Shown here piece by piece: positions 42,861 to 56,436 of a stretch of DNA of 64,000 nt (positions are counted from its first letter, which is position 1; each line of letters opens with the position of its first letter). Below the pieces are notes generated by a model, which was not told where the DNA came from, did no database searches, and saw only the letters and a program-made list of their open reading frames with translations. The position numbers and the translations under genes were made by a program. This DNA is from Gymnogyps californianus. Taxonomy: Eukaryota > Chordata > Aves > Accipitriformes > Cathartidae. The DNA lies in contig NC_059500.1 of assembly GCF_018139145.2 (NCBI RefSeq), forward strand, positions 50,152,663-50,216,662, written 5' to 3'.

Positions 42861-45082
42861 TTGGTGTTTACATGCACTGTGTCTTATACTCCCTTTCATG
42901 GTAAAACATGTGGCCAGATGGCTTATGGGGAAGGGGAGAATAAATTAGGTCTCACATACACTTCATAAATAGAAAAATTCTTCAGTGCCACTGTGTGAAA
43001 CCAATGTTCTCCCTTCTAAAGTATATTGCTTCATAGTCTTGTTATATTAATTCAAGAGCATCAGTTGGTGACCAGTGAGCCATATAGTAAATTTTAAAAG
43101 TGTGTCATGGTTTCATCTTTGCTGTGAATTCTCTATTGTTTTCTAACTTATGCAATGGATATATGTGTATGCTTGCCTGAGTGTGTTTGGGGGGGCGTGT
43201 GTGTGTGGATGCTTACACATATAAATATGCACAAAATTAGGGAATAGTATGTACTGCTGAAACCATTTGAAAGAACAGAATACTTCAACAACAAAGCTTT
43301 TTCAGATGGATAAATACGAATATATAAGTGCCTATATGTAAGTTTCTAATGAATTAGTTACCTTCACTCACTTAAATCCTAAAGACATCTCTGAGATGAC
43401 AGCACCATATATGTTCATTACCCAGAAAGTGAGGTAGAGCACTGAGATTGTCAAAACAGCTTTAATAGAGCAAAGGTTATCCTTTGGTAAGGCAGAAATG
43501 AGATTGATTTACTATGTCCTTTCATTACTTTACAACAATTTAAAAGAGACCACTCTTCTTGTGGCAGATTTTAAATGCATTTGTTTTAAAGCAGCCCATG
43601 ATGAATGAAAAGAAAAATCAAGAGGTACATGAAATAAAGGCAATCAATCATTTTGTATTAGTGGAGAGAAATTCTAAATTAGAAAGCCAATGGTTTTAGT
43701 TCCAGAGAGGTCTTTTAAACATAATGCACATTGACCCCTCAAGAATAAATATTGTCACCGGGACATTTTTTACTTCATTGGAGGAGTCTTTATGAAGATT
43801 TATTCTCTCTGGTTATGAGAAATATTGGGATGTACCATTGAGTACTTTTTGTTGTTGTTAAAAAGAACCATTATGTAGCCTGTTTAAATTACAGTAACCA
43901 CAATAAATTTAAAAGTTACACATGTATTTTGCAACACGCACTTATATGGAGTCTTTTGCCAAAATGATAAGTTTGCTAGAACTTCCAGTAAACAATTTTA
44001 TAGCACAACCTACATGGCCATACTTACATTTAGATGGGAAGCACTGAATACAGCTTTGAAAGGCAGTGCATAATAGCACCAATGGGAGCAGTTTATTTGC
44101 TTTTACTGATCTGGATACTGTGAAAAATATGCTGTTCCAGGCATTACTTAGCATGATATGTTGATAGTTAGGAAGACAAGGTTCTAATGAGGAATTACAA
44201 CTATGCAGTCCACTTTCTGCTGCAATTGCTGGTGGGTCTTCCTGTTACCTGCCTTGAAATGCCAGGTATTTCTGTACTGACATGAATAGTTACAAAACAT
44301 ATCTCTTGCTTCAGTGGCATCTAACGAGTCACATGTATCTTACAATTTCGTTGTAAAAATGTCATGTCAGCCCCCCCCAACTGTCTATTACAAATTGTTA
44401 ATGATCATTTGGTTTGCCTTTCTTGAATCAGCGTCAGCTTCTGGGAGTTGTTAAGTATTGATAATGTAACTGCAGGGAGTGCACCATAGGAAGGGGCAAG
44501 GGAAGTGATAAGAGCTAGTGCCTGAGTGAGAGAGTTTTTCTTAATTTTACTATTGGTTGGTGAGATTATTTTATGAAGTCAAATCTAGTACTTGGTGCTC
44601 ATCATCTGTGCTGAGAAACATCTTAAATGAATTGCACACAGAAGAAAGGTTGGATAATCTTCACAATTATATGGGAGCACCTTTTTTCCCCCTTTTTTCT
44701 CTGATTTGCATCTACTGAAGATTTGTGGTTTCTAAGCCTAGACTAGAGGAAAAAGCAACAAATTGAGGACACTTGGTCAAATGCAATCTTCTGCAAGTGG
44801 ACACAGTCCCTTGCCAGATTCTAGTTGTGTCTCCATTCTTTTGGCTAAATAATTTTAATGGAGAGATCATTAGTTCAGTAACAAAGTCTTAATGATCAGA
44901 ATTCTCGTGGTTATGTGATGGCATTTCTGTAGCCTCCTTGTGTTACTGTTCTCAACTTCATGAATTTATTATGTTCTTGAAATGATAGACACTTAGAGAC
45001 AGGTTGATGTTGTTTCTGGCTAAAAAGCTAGAATGTTGCCAGAAATCCGTCATGCACTTCACCTGTCTAAACAATATAAAAA

Positions 45083-45107
45083 GATGGATGGATGGATGGA
45101 TAGATAG
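45083..45107. repeat. GATG/GATA tetranucleotide microsatellite
   Basis: About four GATG units followed by GATA units, in intron. Confidence 0.9.
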
Positions 45108-48100
45108 ACATTTGTATTTATTGCAAATACGGATTAATGGTTTCACGAATAATAAGATTTCTGTTGGAACGAATGAAATAACTGACAGGTTTTCTTTCTT
45201 GGCCATTTATTTAAATTTAATGCACCTTGGAGCCTTGTATGGGTGATTCTGTTCTTAATTAGAAAACAAATAAATGTGATATCTATTGAAGTCTGTGAAG
45301 ACAATGACCTCTAGAACTTTCCTGTCTGTTACAGTAAACTGTGCTAACTAATGCTGGCCCAATTACTGAGGAGCTAGTGAACTCTTCCAGTCTTTGCACC
45401 GATTAATACAATGGCATGGTTTTCACTAGAACTTGGACTTTCTGGGTGTGGTGTGTGGTGCGCATGGTTGTCACACAGCTTTGACATTTATGAGTGAGAC
45501 ATTTACCATGTACGTGGTAATAAGAAACACCTCAGGTCTCTAAAATGCAAAATCAGAAAATTGTAGATAACTTTTTATTTCCTGCACACCAGACTGCCCT
45601 GCCTCTTTGGTAGGGAGTTGTTCTTATCAGATGCATCCTTTAGTTACTGAATCACACAGTTCAAAATGGAGTTCTCTTCATACTATTCATCATGGAAATT
45701 GTAAACTTAAATGTCCACTGAACACAGAGTATCTGCAAAATGTTTTGGGTGGGTGTTGCTTTTGCTTTCAGCAGAAGGCTGAAAGAAGAACACAAGTGGA
45801 CTCTTAAACAGAACTTCTCAGTAAAGCCAGGAAACAGGTTATCAACACTCAGGCTGTTCTTATTGTGTCCCTTATCATAATTGACAGTTTGACGTAAAAC
45901 TGGGTCACATGACCACCAGGGAGGTATGTAAATGGATAAGAGGTCACCTTTCACATATGCTTGCTGGAAAGGAAACACATTTAAAGGAAGTTTCAGCCAA
46001 AACAAAGACAATATGCAAATGTTAAGTTTTATGGGTTTTTCTCAACTAACAGAAGCTATAGCACAGTCTCCTATTACACTTTCCAAAATACGTATCTACT
46101 TTCACTAGCGTTCACAGAAGCTTGAAATGAATGTTAGACAGCCACTCTTTAAATAGGAGAATACAAAACCTGCTTAAATACTAACCCGTAAAAATTATTT
46201 AGACTATGATTAAAGATTGAGCTGTTGACTATGGGTTTTTAATGTATGTAGGATTTGCATAGATTGTGCATATGTAGGTTGTGCTTGGAAGGTGCCCAGT
46301 TTAAACTGAAAAGGCAGCTATAGCGAGATCTAGCTCTTGGGTAGAACTTCACATCAGTATGTCTCACAGCGCTGGCAAATGCAAACCAAAATCACTTTCC
46401 TGGCATTTTACAGAGGGCAGAACAGGAGCAGGGAGGTGGATGACTTTCAGGCAGGTGGAGGAGTTAGGGGAAGCTCTCGGTCTGCTGCTCTGCTTCTGCC
46501 TGGGCCTCTGGCCTCTTCCCATGACGCAGCTGAGGCGGGTGAGGGACTTGCACTGCCTCCCTGGAGAAACACTTGCAGGGGGCTTTGTGCTCTCTGCTAC
46601 TTCATGAATGTAGCAGTGAGGATGTATCACAGTGATGAGGGACTGCTGCAGCTCCACATGTCAGGAAATGGCAGGGCTGCCTGTGAGGTTTCCCCATCTG
46701 CTGCAAGGCTGGGCATCCTTCTCCACTTCAGAATACAGACGCATGTTCTTTTTCTGTGTGGTTAGGTGAGAAATAAATTAAAAAATCATTCATATTGTTT
46801 CGTGGATGGAAGGTGTTATTGAAGTGGGGTTCATGTGGCTTGCCTTGCTAAAAATGACAAAGCTGTGGGACTGAAGAGCAGGCCTGTCCAACAGGCTTCC
46901 AGGAAAGACTTCACCATGTCACACGCCAAATCAGGTTTTTGCATTCATAGCATATTTTTGAGAAAGTTAGTAATGTTTTTCAGCATTTATTAAATGTTTC
47001 CTGAGGACTATTTCTTTAGTCCCTCTACTGAGGAATTTAAGTTTTCTCAAGTAGCCTTCAAGTAGTTTCCTGCCTCTCCCTTTCACATGTGCTGCAGAGA
47101 AACTCTTTTAGGTGGCTTACTGTGGGTGAGAGTGAATGTGCCTTCTCATCTCCAGCTAACACTGTGGCATGATTTTAGAGGTCACTTAAGTTACTCTGAG
47201 GACTATAGCCAGAAAGCTTTCAGCATGACTCTAGACAACATATAGCACTCAAAATACTGTACTAAAGTTCCCTACATCCTTCCAAAGCTTGGTACTCATG
47301 TCAGGTCTGTGCCCCTGGGTTTTCCCTGCTGGGCTGTCTGGACATCCTCCAAGGGCAGTGTTCCTGCTGCTGCTGTGAACAGACATCTTCTTCCATCAAA
47401 TGGAGCCAGGGCTCATAGAGCTCTTTTAAGATTCTCCAGCCTTTTTACCCAGAACGCACTCAACACGCGAGGGATGCAGATGCAGACTTTGAAAGTGATA
47501 TTTCTACATACTTTTGAAAGTATATTTCTAAATCTCAGACATCCTGATCTCTAAGCAGGAGTGATTTGGGAGAGGAAATTTTATGTGAGGGAGAAAAAAA
47601 AAACACTTTCCTGGCAGGTTAGTTTTTAAAGACAACATGGCAGCTATGTGAGCCTGCTGAGGAGTGTGGAGCAATAGTTTTTAATATTGGGAAGGTGGTT
47701 TTCAGCACAGCTGATGCAGTCCTGGGCTTATCACAGAACCCATTGTCATACAGACCTGCAGTTCTTCAAGCTGTTGTCAGTACCGCAAGTATGGCACAGT
47801 TGGTGCAGTGAATAGCAGTACAGTTTACACTAACCGTAAGTCTGTTGTAGCATGAATCTTCACATATATGTGTGTGTATGTGTCTACAGCATATATATAA
47901 AATACACATGTTCTATTATTACCATTACAGTATTTAGATGTATCTGTATTAAGGTATATATGACTGTATATAATATGAAGTATGTCATTACTAACATTTA
48001 TGAAATAGGCTTGAAAAGCTCTTTTTGGAGCTTTCTTAATGATAAATTCAACACATTAACTGTACATGTGGAAAGTTTTCATACAGACTGTGGGAAGAAT

Positions 48101-49951
48101 ATAATAATATAGTGCAGAAGCTGATTTACTAAAATGTAATGTATCAATCCCTTACTGTTTGCCCCAAATGGCAAATGCAGTCAGATTCTATAGCAAGCTA
48201 AGTGCTTGCCAGATTTTTGAGCTAGACCTAAGTGCATAAAATCATTTGGTAACACTAAGTTTGTGATTTTAGTATTTTTTATGGTTCTAATCAGCCAAAG
48301 GGCTTTTATTCATAGATTTTATATTTTGTGAAAGAAGAAAAGAGGGGGGTGTTAACCTTTCAGTCTTGTGTTTCAGTTGGAAGTGAGTTTTTATAGCTAA
48401 GTTATAAAGTTTTAAATTATGCATCTGTAATCAAGATGATGACATTCTTAAAAATTAGAGTAGAAATACATCTACTGTACATTGAGTAACTGAGCTGACG
48501 TATTTTACGATGTCTTCAATATTAAAATCAGGTTTACAATACTGTTTTGTATAGTGACTAAACCAAATATTTACTTACCCTTTTCTTTAAACATATTTAA
48601 TGTATTATTCACAGTTACCTCTAGCAAACTTTTTGACTGCATGTTTCCTTTTCTGGTTAGTTTCATGTGGTTTAGTCATGCTTTTAATGGCCTTTAGAAG
48701 GTCCCTTGGAGTTCTTTAGATAACAAACAAGAAACAATCCCTATGAAAACATCAGAGACTAACATTTCCATTTCTCAGACCTTAACAGCAGGAAGCTTAT
48801 GAGTCTAACAGCCAGACAGGGTCAGGTTTGCAATATTGTCTTGTCCTCAGCATTTGTATTTCTCAGGAAAAGACTGCAATTAATTGTGCTCCTGTGAAAA
48901 TATTTTATTGTAGTTTGTTTGCTGTAGCCTGCACTATCTAAAGACTGTGAATACCGATAGAGAAAACTAAAATGCGTCGACTGCAATTAAACTCAGCAAC
49001 AACTTTATCTTCAATTCAGAGTGCTGTATCATATACAATGGTACTGCAATTTATATACAGCATGACTATGCAGAGGTTAAAATGTATGTTTTCTTCACAA
49101 GCCAGATAAGTTCACTTTCTTAAACTTAAAAATAAACAGTATATCTTTTCAAAAAATCTGCTAACACTATAGGGCAGCTGTTAAATAAACAGAGCTATAG
49201 AGGGTTGCTTGAACAATCCGTGAAGGCAGAACTGATGATTTGAGGATCTGGCAAGAATTTGTTTCAGCTAACATTTAGTACATTCCTCATTATATTAAAA
49301 TGCAATAAAGTATTTTAAATGCTATTATTCTGAGTCTAAAGCAAGATTAGATTATTTTATCACCTCTTGCTAAATAATACCACTTTCAGTAACACTAGAT
49401 TAATAAACTTCAGTTACAAAATACCTTTACCCTTCTTAAATAGCAAGATAAGGACATACTGTTTTTTTAATTTGGGCAAATTTTCTATAAATTGCATGTC
49501 TTCCATGTTTCACGAAATGCATGCTACAAGATATTGATTATATTTGACCTTTACTTAATACACATTATATAGAGCATTACTTAGAGAAAACAGCATTTTT
49601 ATTTCCTTTCTTAAAGTATCTTGCTATTGAATATTAACATTTCCTTTTATTCCAGCTCAGTTTGTAATCTAATAATGGCTAATTGTTATGTGCTAAACAC
49701 TAGTTACTCTTTTATGCTTCATTAATAGAGGACCGTATTAAAGTAGCATTATCTTAAGCAAATCTGTAGGCATTTATTTCTCAGAATAAGTTATTTTTCT
49801 TTGTTTGTCTGTTTTCTTTTATTTTTTAAAGTTACTTCTTGGGAAAGTAAGGCTTTTGCCATGTACAGTACTAGTTTGCATGTATTCATTTAAATACTAA
49901 AAACTGTAGTACTGCTCGATCCATATCTGACTGCTAGGTTTCAATTGACAG

Positions 49952-50040
49952 CTGAGAATTTGTGACTGGACCATGAATCAAAACGGCAGGCATTTTTACC
50001 CCAGTGCCAGTGAGGATACATTGGGAATTACTTGGCAAAG
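49952..50040 (+). CDS. NFIB: NFIB frame-switching alternative exon (probably exon 11)
   Basis: This 89-nt exon encodes LRICDWTMNQNGRHLYPSAS, then EDTLGITWQ and the first two bases of a Ser codon. It starts in phase 0 and its length is not a multiple of three, so including it moves the last exon into a different frame and gives the long tail ending AETSN. Skipping it gives the short SWYLG ending. The acceptor ttcaattgacag has a poor pyrimidine tract and the donor is GTAACA, both features of a regulated cassette exon. The segment is known from long NFIB isoforms. Confidence 0.93.
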
Positions 50041-52472
50041 GTAACATTTTAATTATTTCCACCCCTACACCACCTCTAAAAAAGTTGCATTGAGCTACAG
50101 TATCTGTTTTAGCAGGCTTCCAGAGGAATACGTGACAGCATTTGATCAAAACACGCGTGTAACATTTCTCCCATACACGTTCAGGTTATCTTTAGTGTAA
50201 GCTGAATTTAGAAACTACCTTAATTAAGCACCTGGAATGACAATGCTGTGCTGTCAAATGCAAAAGGTTTGTAAATTTAAGGGAATACTGATCTTAGGCT
50301 TTAAAAATGAAAATGTCGTTTGCAGAATTAAAGGTCATATTTTGGGGGGCTTAGTGGTTAACACAAAGAAAATGGTGCTGTTAGACGTATAGATGAGTAT
50401 AATAATAAATGTCTGAGGTGGTGCTGGTTTTGGACAATGAATAACCATACTGTTCGTAGAGACTTTTCTGACTAACTGGCAGGTGTAGATTTAGGTCACT
50501 AACATGTACATGAAGGTAAGATATAAACCATCTTATTTCTCAACTAAATAACAGAATAATTAGGAATGATTTACACAAAAGAGAGTTTCTTTTCATATGA
50601 AAAAAAAGGAAACACAATAAGACCCATTAACCTTTGGTACATTAATAAATTACTCGTTATTATCTTTTCCATCTCTTGGTATATAATGAATTATGGTAAC
50701 AGTTGAGGTGTGTGTGTCTAAATAGGTGTGTAAAGAAATCAGCATAATTGTGATACATCAGTATTTCACCTCTTTCATGTACAGGGTTATCTGCAACACT
50801 CAACACTTAATGGGGGTTGTAGGTGTAAAGCCTGCAGGTTGGGAGCCTGTCAGATGAAGTATTAGCTACTCACTCTCGAAATAATTTTAAATACTGCTTG
50901 GACATTTGTGTGCACATGAAAGTATATGTACTTCTGAGTAGTTTGTGTAAGTATGTGTGTGAGTGTGAGTGTGTATATGTATTATATACAAAATGCCTTT
51001 TGATGCACTGTATTGTACTATGGATTGCTAGAAGGTTTGGGGGTTTTGAGTATCAACTTGGAAGAGTAATTATGGAATTTGAAAATTGGTGCTGTTTACA
51101 AATCTGAAGTTAAAATGCCTTGAATATTTTTGCTTTACTTTTCCTTTTTGCAATTTTTCTGAAATAATATTTTAAATCTGGAAGAATTGTGGTGGAAAAG
51201 CAAGGTGTTGTCATTTCTTCCCTTATAGATTAAATGGCACAATGGAAAATTAGCTAATGGATTCACCTCATCTCCTCAAGGGCTGTGATTCACATTATAA
51301 ATCCCCATCATGCAGTAATTGCCACAGTTTTCAATGTACTGCCAAGAGTGAATCCAAACTGAGCTAGTAAAGCACAGAAGGCGTGATTTATTCTCCCACT
51401 ACAAAGAGTGTTGCTTTTTCAGGGCATTGACAGCCGTTAGGAAATTATATCACAACTGCCTATCTAGTAATATCCTTGAATGGTTTTAATCAGTCATCAC
51501 TCGAGACCCCGTTAAAGCAATGCTGGTTTATACCGGCTGAAGCACTGTCCCAGTGTTTGCTGAATTCTGTTTTTCAGTACCCTTCACACAAGACCCTTGG
51601 CCATTAATTATGAAAAGAAAGGAAAGGGTGGAAACAAATTTCTAGGCGATGACCAAGTAAACTTTGGTGATGAGTACAAGCATGCTCCATGATCCACTCA
51701 CCTTTATAGACAAAATTGCTTTGCAGGTCGCTCCCGGAGTGCTGCCTGCCACTTTGACCCTACCAACATACAAAAGTGCTGCCAGATGAGCTTGAGCACA
51801 AATTCTGCCATGGGCATCTCTTTACAGGCCTAGGCTATGCTTACTTGGCCTTGAATTAAGCACAGCCTTGGAGGACAAAGAAACAAACTGCTAGTTCTCC
51901 CTAAGCAGATGGCTTTTAGGATTTGGACTTTGGAATACAACATTCTTCAAATCCCATGTAGGTGAGGATCTAAGAGAAATGATGCCTGCGCAGGCTAAGG
52001 AGCAGTGAGCCCTTCTAACACTAAAACTAACACTAAAAAGAAGCACGTATTGCAAAAGGAATTGTTGCTCGTTGGCAAAGAAATATATTCTAGTCCAGAC
52101 AGTCAAATTTTCCCCCACAAAATGGTTTGATAAATGTTTGATTGTGTGATTTCCTCAAATCTGCAGTGCTCATTTTGATGGTACTCAATCTGACCTTTGA
52201 CAGCAGGCTTTTGTGGTTATCTTAAGTATACTGATTTTTCAGAAATGTCATTGACCTCAAGAAGGTAAAAAAGTTGGCAGTGCCTCGATGTTAGTTGTCC
52301 TGTCTCTACAGAAATCAGGTAGCAGAGGTGGCCAAGCTGAAAGCTTTGTCATGCAGCATTGTTGGTGAACCACACCTTAGAAACCTGGGGAAAGTGAATG
52401 ATGATAAAACCTCTGTTATTTCTGTGTTCTCTGTCTTATTAGTAGCTGCCTGTCATACCTGATAGTAGATAC

Positions 52473-52514
52473 GATGCATAGATTTCAAAATATGATACAT
52501 AGATTTCAAAATAT
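52473..52514. repeat. 21-bp tandem duplication
   Basis: Units 52473-52493 and 52494-52514 are identical except one base (gatgcatag against gatacatag). Confidence 0.93.
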
Positions 52515-55500
52515 ATTTTCTGGGTTTTTCTTTCCATATAAAATTATATATCTGTTGGCATTTAAAGTCTCAAGTATAAGACAGTGGTGGTCCATACGCA
52601 AAAGACTGAACTTTGCAAAAATAAAAGAATATGAATAATACAAGACAAAAAAAAAAAACAAACCCAAACCACAAAACTTTAAGTCATTCGTGCGCTATTT
52701 TTTTCAAAACCAGAAGACTTGCAAGGAATAGTGGTAATAAAAACTAGATTAATACTTTGCTTAGCTGAATTAAACATTCTAATATCTTTAAAGGAAATAC
52801 TTATCTAAAAAATCCTGTGAGCATCCTAAAAAAAAAGGGTAAAAACCCCAGTTATTTGGTAAGGTATTTGGAAGTTGCAATTTTTATTTTGCTCCTGATA
52901 CCCTAATCATCTACAATTATTTTTTGTTGTTGCTTACTTACAGCATTTATGGTATATATTTTATTACATCTGCTGAACTTCGAACAACATTTAAGCACAG
53001 CAATAGAATTAAGTTCTCAAGTAGTTTTAAGATTATTTAGGTCAATTTTTTGCTGTACATATGAAGAAGATACTCAGAATCGGTTAAAAAAAAAACCTTC
53101 TTTTTTCATAACCACAGTTCTGCGATAATAACTGTTTTCCTAGAGACAGAAAGTGAGGGGAAGCTGTGAAAATCTGTAAGGCTCAATTAGGAAAACACAG
53201 TCTCAGTTGCTACGTGAGAGCAAGAGCATATGCAACAAGTAAACTTGAGACATGAGTGAGAGTGAGAAAAAGTGTGTGTGTGTGTAAGTCTGATAACATG
53301 AGCTTGAGCCTGAATCTCAGCCACTCATTACACTATTGCTATTAATTCCAGTGGGACCACTCATAAAAGCTGGCATGATGGGTCTCTTGTAGAGCATGTT
53401 GAGTATTTGCAAGTCTTTCACAGACTGTAAGCAAATTTTCATTGCCAAAGTGTACATTTTAACTCAGCTATTGCCAAATATATTTTTATTTCCGACTATT
53501 ATTATTTATATTAATTCTTTTAACAATCTTTCTGTGTTAGTTTTACGGGCTAACTGTTACTTTAACATTACATTTACACTACTCAGGCAAATGCACTAGG
53601 TTAGCATTTCCTGCTTTCGGTCTGTTATCTTGACACATGAGCATAGTACAACAGCTGGTTTGTTCCTGGAGATGCTGAGGGGACCTCTGTTCTCAGAGTG
53701 CTGAATTTCCTTCTCAGCTCTAGCTGTAGGGGCGTTCAGCTTTCCAAGCATCATGTTTTCCCCCCAGCACCACTCTGGGTTTATGATAATAATGCTGATA
53801 AGGCAGTCAAATGGGATAATCTCTGATTTGTGAAGGAGGAAGGAGGGGAATTGAGAATGGGTGCAGATTGCTTTTGTAGCACAGTACCTTGTGTGTGTTT
53901 GGTATTGAGCAAACACATAGCTAAAGTAATACAGTCAGCAGCATTGCTGTGGCAAGCAAATTATGGCAAACACAAACACCTGTTAGAGCAATGGTTCATA
54001 TCCTCCGCCTCCCCCACCCCAATCCCCTTGGGCAATGTTTTGGAATAGAAGTATCAATTCATTACAATTTAAGAACAAAAACGCTGAAGTATCCTGATTG
54101 TTAAAGTAGTCATAGAAAGAAAACCTAATGATTTCTGGTCTTTATCAATTTAAATTGCTAACGCTAATAGTTTTGCCCAACTCTGTAATGCAGAAAGATG
54201 TGCAGAACTTTATGTTTCCTCTCCATCTAGGCAAACATCTTCAGAACATTTCCTAAGAAATTAATTGTATTCAAGCCAGACTTGCATGCTGCCATCCCAC
54301 AGGAAATGGGTCAGCAATCCATTAAGATGCCATTAGATAATCTAATTTGGAACTTAATCTCTAAATTAACCATGCTCCATACTTGAAGCATACTTGAGAG
54401 AAAGAAAAAAAGTTTATGTTTGAATCGATAGGGGAGCCGAAGCGTGAAGAAGGCTGTTTGTTTTTTCTGTAGCTGTGGTCACGTCTCAAGCCGTCTGGTA
54501 ACCAGGAGAAACCAGACATGATGTAATTCCAGATTGAACTTGAACTTCAGGGACTTAGAATGGGGGAACAATGGACCATAGGAATCAATAATGTCCATTT
54601 TCCACATGATTATGTTTGGAGCTTTAAGTTAACCTTTATGGGAGAAGCAGCAAGAACTGCAGTGTGACCAAAATGAATGAGATGATCCAGAAGCAAGATG
54701 TTAAAGAAAACAACTTCAGTAATATTTTCTGAGCAGCACTGCAGATTCCAGCAGGATTAGAAAAGTTCCCGCTCTGCAGTGAACTGCTTGCCTGTTCTGA
54801 GTACTCTTTGTTCACTTAGGTAGGACAAACTTAATCTTATGTTTCCTGTCAGATGATTTTTGGCAGCACTGCTAGGGAAGGAGGAGCATATTATAGAGAA
54901 TTCCCAAGTGTAAACTGTATCTTTAACCCCTTGGTTACTCCAGTTTTCTACTTCTTGATCATCTTACCTCCAGTTGTTTCTTTTGAAGCAGTAAAACTAC
55001 ACTGTTGTGGTTTTTTTGGGTTTTTTTTTTTTGGTGCAGTTAGGATTATCTGCATTATTATTTAGTCATGCTAATTTGATAAATAAACTTGTAGTCGTAT
55101 TTTTTGAAAGTGCTAAGGTAAAACATCTAACAGATTAAAATTCGAAATGGTAATATTTGGGGAAAAAAAGCACTGTAGGTGTGGAAAGGGGAAAGTCAGT
55201 TTTTCATAAGCGACCCAATGGTCTCGGGTAACCCGAGCCCATGTTCTCCATGGTTTGGCTCTATGGGAGGCAGCCCTCCATTTGGTCGTAGCCCCCTCTG
55301 TACATGTGCGTGTTTGCAAACCTCCTTTAGCCCTGTCCCTGCACCAGACATTCATATGTGCATGGTCCAGAGCACAGCATGGACATGCACCATTTCTCTG
55401 GGCCCTTCCTCGGCTGTGGATTTTCTTTGTTAGTGATGGGCTCTGTGGCCTCTTCCTGATCTTTCCTCACTTTTTTTTGTTACACTATCACAAAAAGGGG

Positions 55501-56412
55501 TCTGCAGGGAATAGAATAAGTATCCTTACAGCAGAATTCCCTTTTTCCTCCTCTGGGCATAAATCAGTAGGTCTTTACCTCCTCCATCTGCTAGATGGGT
55601 GGTATGTGCCTGCTAAGCTATAAAAGTCATCCTAAATTAAGCTGAGATATACTTAATATATCTCTTGAAATAAATGCTCACCTTGGAGGTGAAATTTGGC
55701 AGCTGTTTAACTATAGGTACCAGTTTAGAATGGTAACAGAAGTACCAGATTAAGCAGATGCCGGAGGGGTGGTTATTCTTTTGGCAGAAATGCACAAGTG
55801 GGAATTTAGCCAGGGCACTGAGGTTAGCACAATTGCGTTTCCAAAGTTCATACAATCTTAACAATTTCAAATGGTAAAGTTCCCTGTACTTGTGTGGGCG
55901 CGCACTCACTTAGTACAGAGATAGATGAACCTTGCTTGGTGACGTGCTAGTGCCACTTCTCTCAGCGTTGAAGGTATTTCTACCTTTTCTGTCCAAAGAC
56001 TGACCTGGCATGATCTGATCTACCTTATCTAAGCTAGTGTGTTCATGCACAGGGTAGTAAAGCTGCAAGAAGGAAATACTGTTTTAGATGTACTTCCCGA
56101 ATGGTGAAATACTCTTACAGGCTTCTGAAGCTGTAAAAGAAAGAAGGTAGTAACTGGTGGAAAACAAGAATCTTAAAATCTTACAGATTTACTCAGGTCT
56201 GATTGGATTTGTTTTCTATTGCATTTAGTTAATTGTTTAACATTATTATACTCTTTATGTTATTATAACCTCCAAAGCAGACTGTATATACATATAATGT
56301 TAGTACTGCTTGTGGCTCATTCCAGTAATATTTTAATCAGAGGTTCTTGAAACAGCAATTATTATCTTTAAGAGGAAATCATGGCAGAAATCTTGATTGA
56401 ATTAACATGTGA

Positions 56413-56436
56413 AAACTGTAATGGAAACTGTAATGG
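56413..56436. repeat. 12-bp perfect tandem duplication
   Basis: aaactgtaatgg occurs twice, head to tail. Confidence 0.93.

Noticed and set aside
46337..46765. 142-residue plus-strand open frame
   Set aside because: Three overlapping frames are open on both strands in the same GC-rich patch, so openness is compositional. No NFI-like sequence or phase-compatible splice sites were seen.
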